A DNA stretch of 64,000 bases, taken from the NCBI RefSeq assembly GCF_006517815.1, contig NZ_CP041198.1:620001-684000 (forward strand), in the 5' to 3' direction. Source of the stretch: Pseudarthrobacter sp. NIBRBAC000502770. GTDB taxonomy: Bacteria; Actinomycetota; Actinomycetes; Actinomycetales; Micrococcaceae. A program made the position numbers and the translations under genes. Shown here in pieces: positions 63,650 to 64,000 of the stretch. The number at the start of each line of letters is the position of its first letter. Within the stretch, counting starts at the first letter, position 1. Under the pieces are notes generated by a model, which saw only the letters and a program-made list of their open reading frames with translations, was not told where the DNA came from and made no database searches.

Positions 63650-64000
63650 TCAGTAGCGGCGGCGGTAAACCGGGTCCAAAGTTTCCGGCGCCACGCCAAG
63701 CATCTCCGCCGTGTGTTCCACCACCACGTCGTGGACCAGGTCCTGGAGTTCTTCGACGCTGGAGCACGCCTGCTCCACCACCCGCCGGTACACCGTAATC
63801 GTGGGGCCGTCCCCGTCCGCGGCCGGCGTGTAGGAGCCCATGGGCGGGGTGGACGCAGTCGCCGCCAACTGTTCCAGCTCCGGCGGGATTTCGTCCACGC
63901 CGAACCGCACGCCGTCCAGCGTCTTGCCCCAGATGTCGTGCAGCCGCTGGGCCGAGTCCAGCACCATGTCGTCAAAGCGGTCGGCGCGGGTCCGGTAGCC
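63650..64000 (-). CDS. Metallopeptidase-like (zincin-related) family protein, partial
   Basis: The gene continues past the window edge on its 5' side; the frame is open to position 64000 and the sequence before the first internal ATG (GYRTRADRFDD) fits the family. It resembles the actinobacterial metallopeptidase family next to whiB (like Rv3259). The family pattern includes RADRFDDMVLDSAQRL, then GVDEIPPE, and the C-terminal helix ELQDLVHDVVVEHTAEMLGV. The expected HExxH zinc site is not intact: the position reads His-Asp and the second His is displaced. It may not be an active peptidase. It converges with the DUF5719 gene; a weak hairpin lies between at 63628-63642. Confidence 0.8.
   Translation of the reverse strand, partial: GYRTRADRFDDMVLDSAQRLHDIWGKTLDGVRFGVDEIPPELEQLAATASTPPMGSYTPAADGDGPTITVYRRVVEQACSSVEELQDLVHDVVVEHTAEMLGVAPETLDPVYRRRY

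Overview
The window is GC-rich with strong G/C third-position bias and carries genes typical of actinobacteria: mycothiol conjugate amidase, a WhiB regulator, DUF4307/DUF4245/DUF501/DUF5719 proteins and class II GlpX. The gene order matches two blocks known from Mycobacterium tuberculosis (mazG-eno-ftsB-DUF501-ppx and greA-DUF4307-mca-hlyIII-Z-FPP synthase-phoH2-fum-glpX-DUF4245). Together with a FemAB protein and general style, the best guess is a Micrococcaceae member such as Arthrobacter/Pseudarthrobacter. This is inferred from recall, not from a search. It is chromosomal and mostly housekeeping.

Layout. 0-1 kb: an NADP-dependent oxidoreductase. 1.3-11.6 kb: a nucleoside island with a BMP lipoprotein, its ABC ATPase and two permeases, cytidine deaminase and pyrimidine-nucleoside phosphorylase in a tightly overlapping run, then two DedA membrane proteins and adenosine deaminase. 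11.6-19 kb: MazG, enolase, FtsB/DivIC-like protein, DUF501, Ppx/GppA, a mycosin-like S8 protease and type II NADH dehydrogenase, followed by a tRNA-Leu(TAA). 19.4-24.8 kb: a complete branched-chain amino acid ABC system (livJHMGF). 25-29.4 kb: a Bax inhibitor-1 protein and a galactose (Leloir) cluster, galT-galK divergent from an aldose 1-epimerase. 29.4-47 kb: AI-2E transporter, threonine deaminase, rhomboid, GreA, DUF4307, Mca, hemolysin III, a short cis-prenyltransferase, PhoH2, GNAT, an unknown protein, a frameshifted type IV prepilin peptidase, a Nudix hydrolase, a TetR-MFS efflux pair, fumarase, beta-carbonic anhydrase and DUF4245. 47.1-51.2 kb: glpX, an IS3-family element and a FemAB-type aminoacyltransferase. 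51.2-64 kb: manA, an LCP wall-polymer ligase, purE/purK, GtrA, a TIGR03089 protein, whiB, a very large membrane glycosyltransferase, DUF5719 and the end of a zincin-like protein cut by the window edge.

The most interesting region is the insertion sequence at 48180-50070. It has 25-bp terminal repeats, a 3-bp ACC duplication, a GGGAAAA slippery site between its two transposase frames and a hairpin hiding the orfA ribosome site. It also holds about 460 bp of extra DNA with a small membrane-protein ORF. Joining its flanks restores a hairpin downstream of glpX, so it appears to have landed in the loop of that gene's terminator. Other points of note are a one-base frameshift in the prepilin peptidase, a 74-nt tRNA-Leu(TAA) without a long variable arm, many apparently leaderless genes (a TANNNT box 5-7 nt before the start codon), a probable ATT start for the glycosyltransferase downstream of whiB, and structured DNA upstream of whiB. 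I saw no CRISPR array, prophage, rRNA or phage-defence island.
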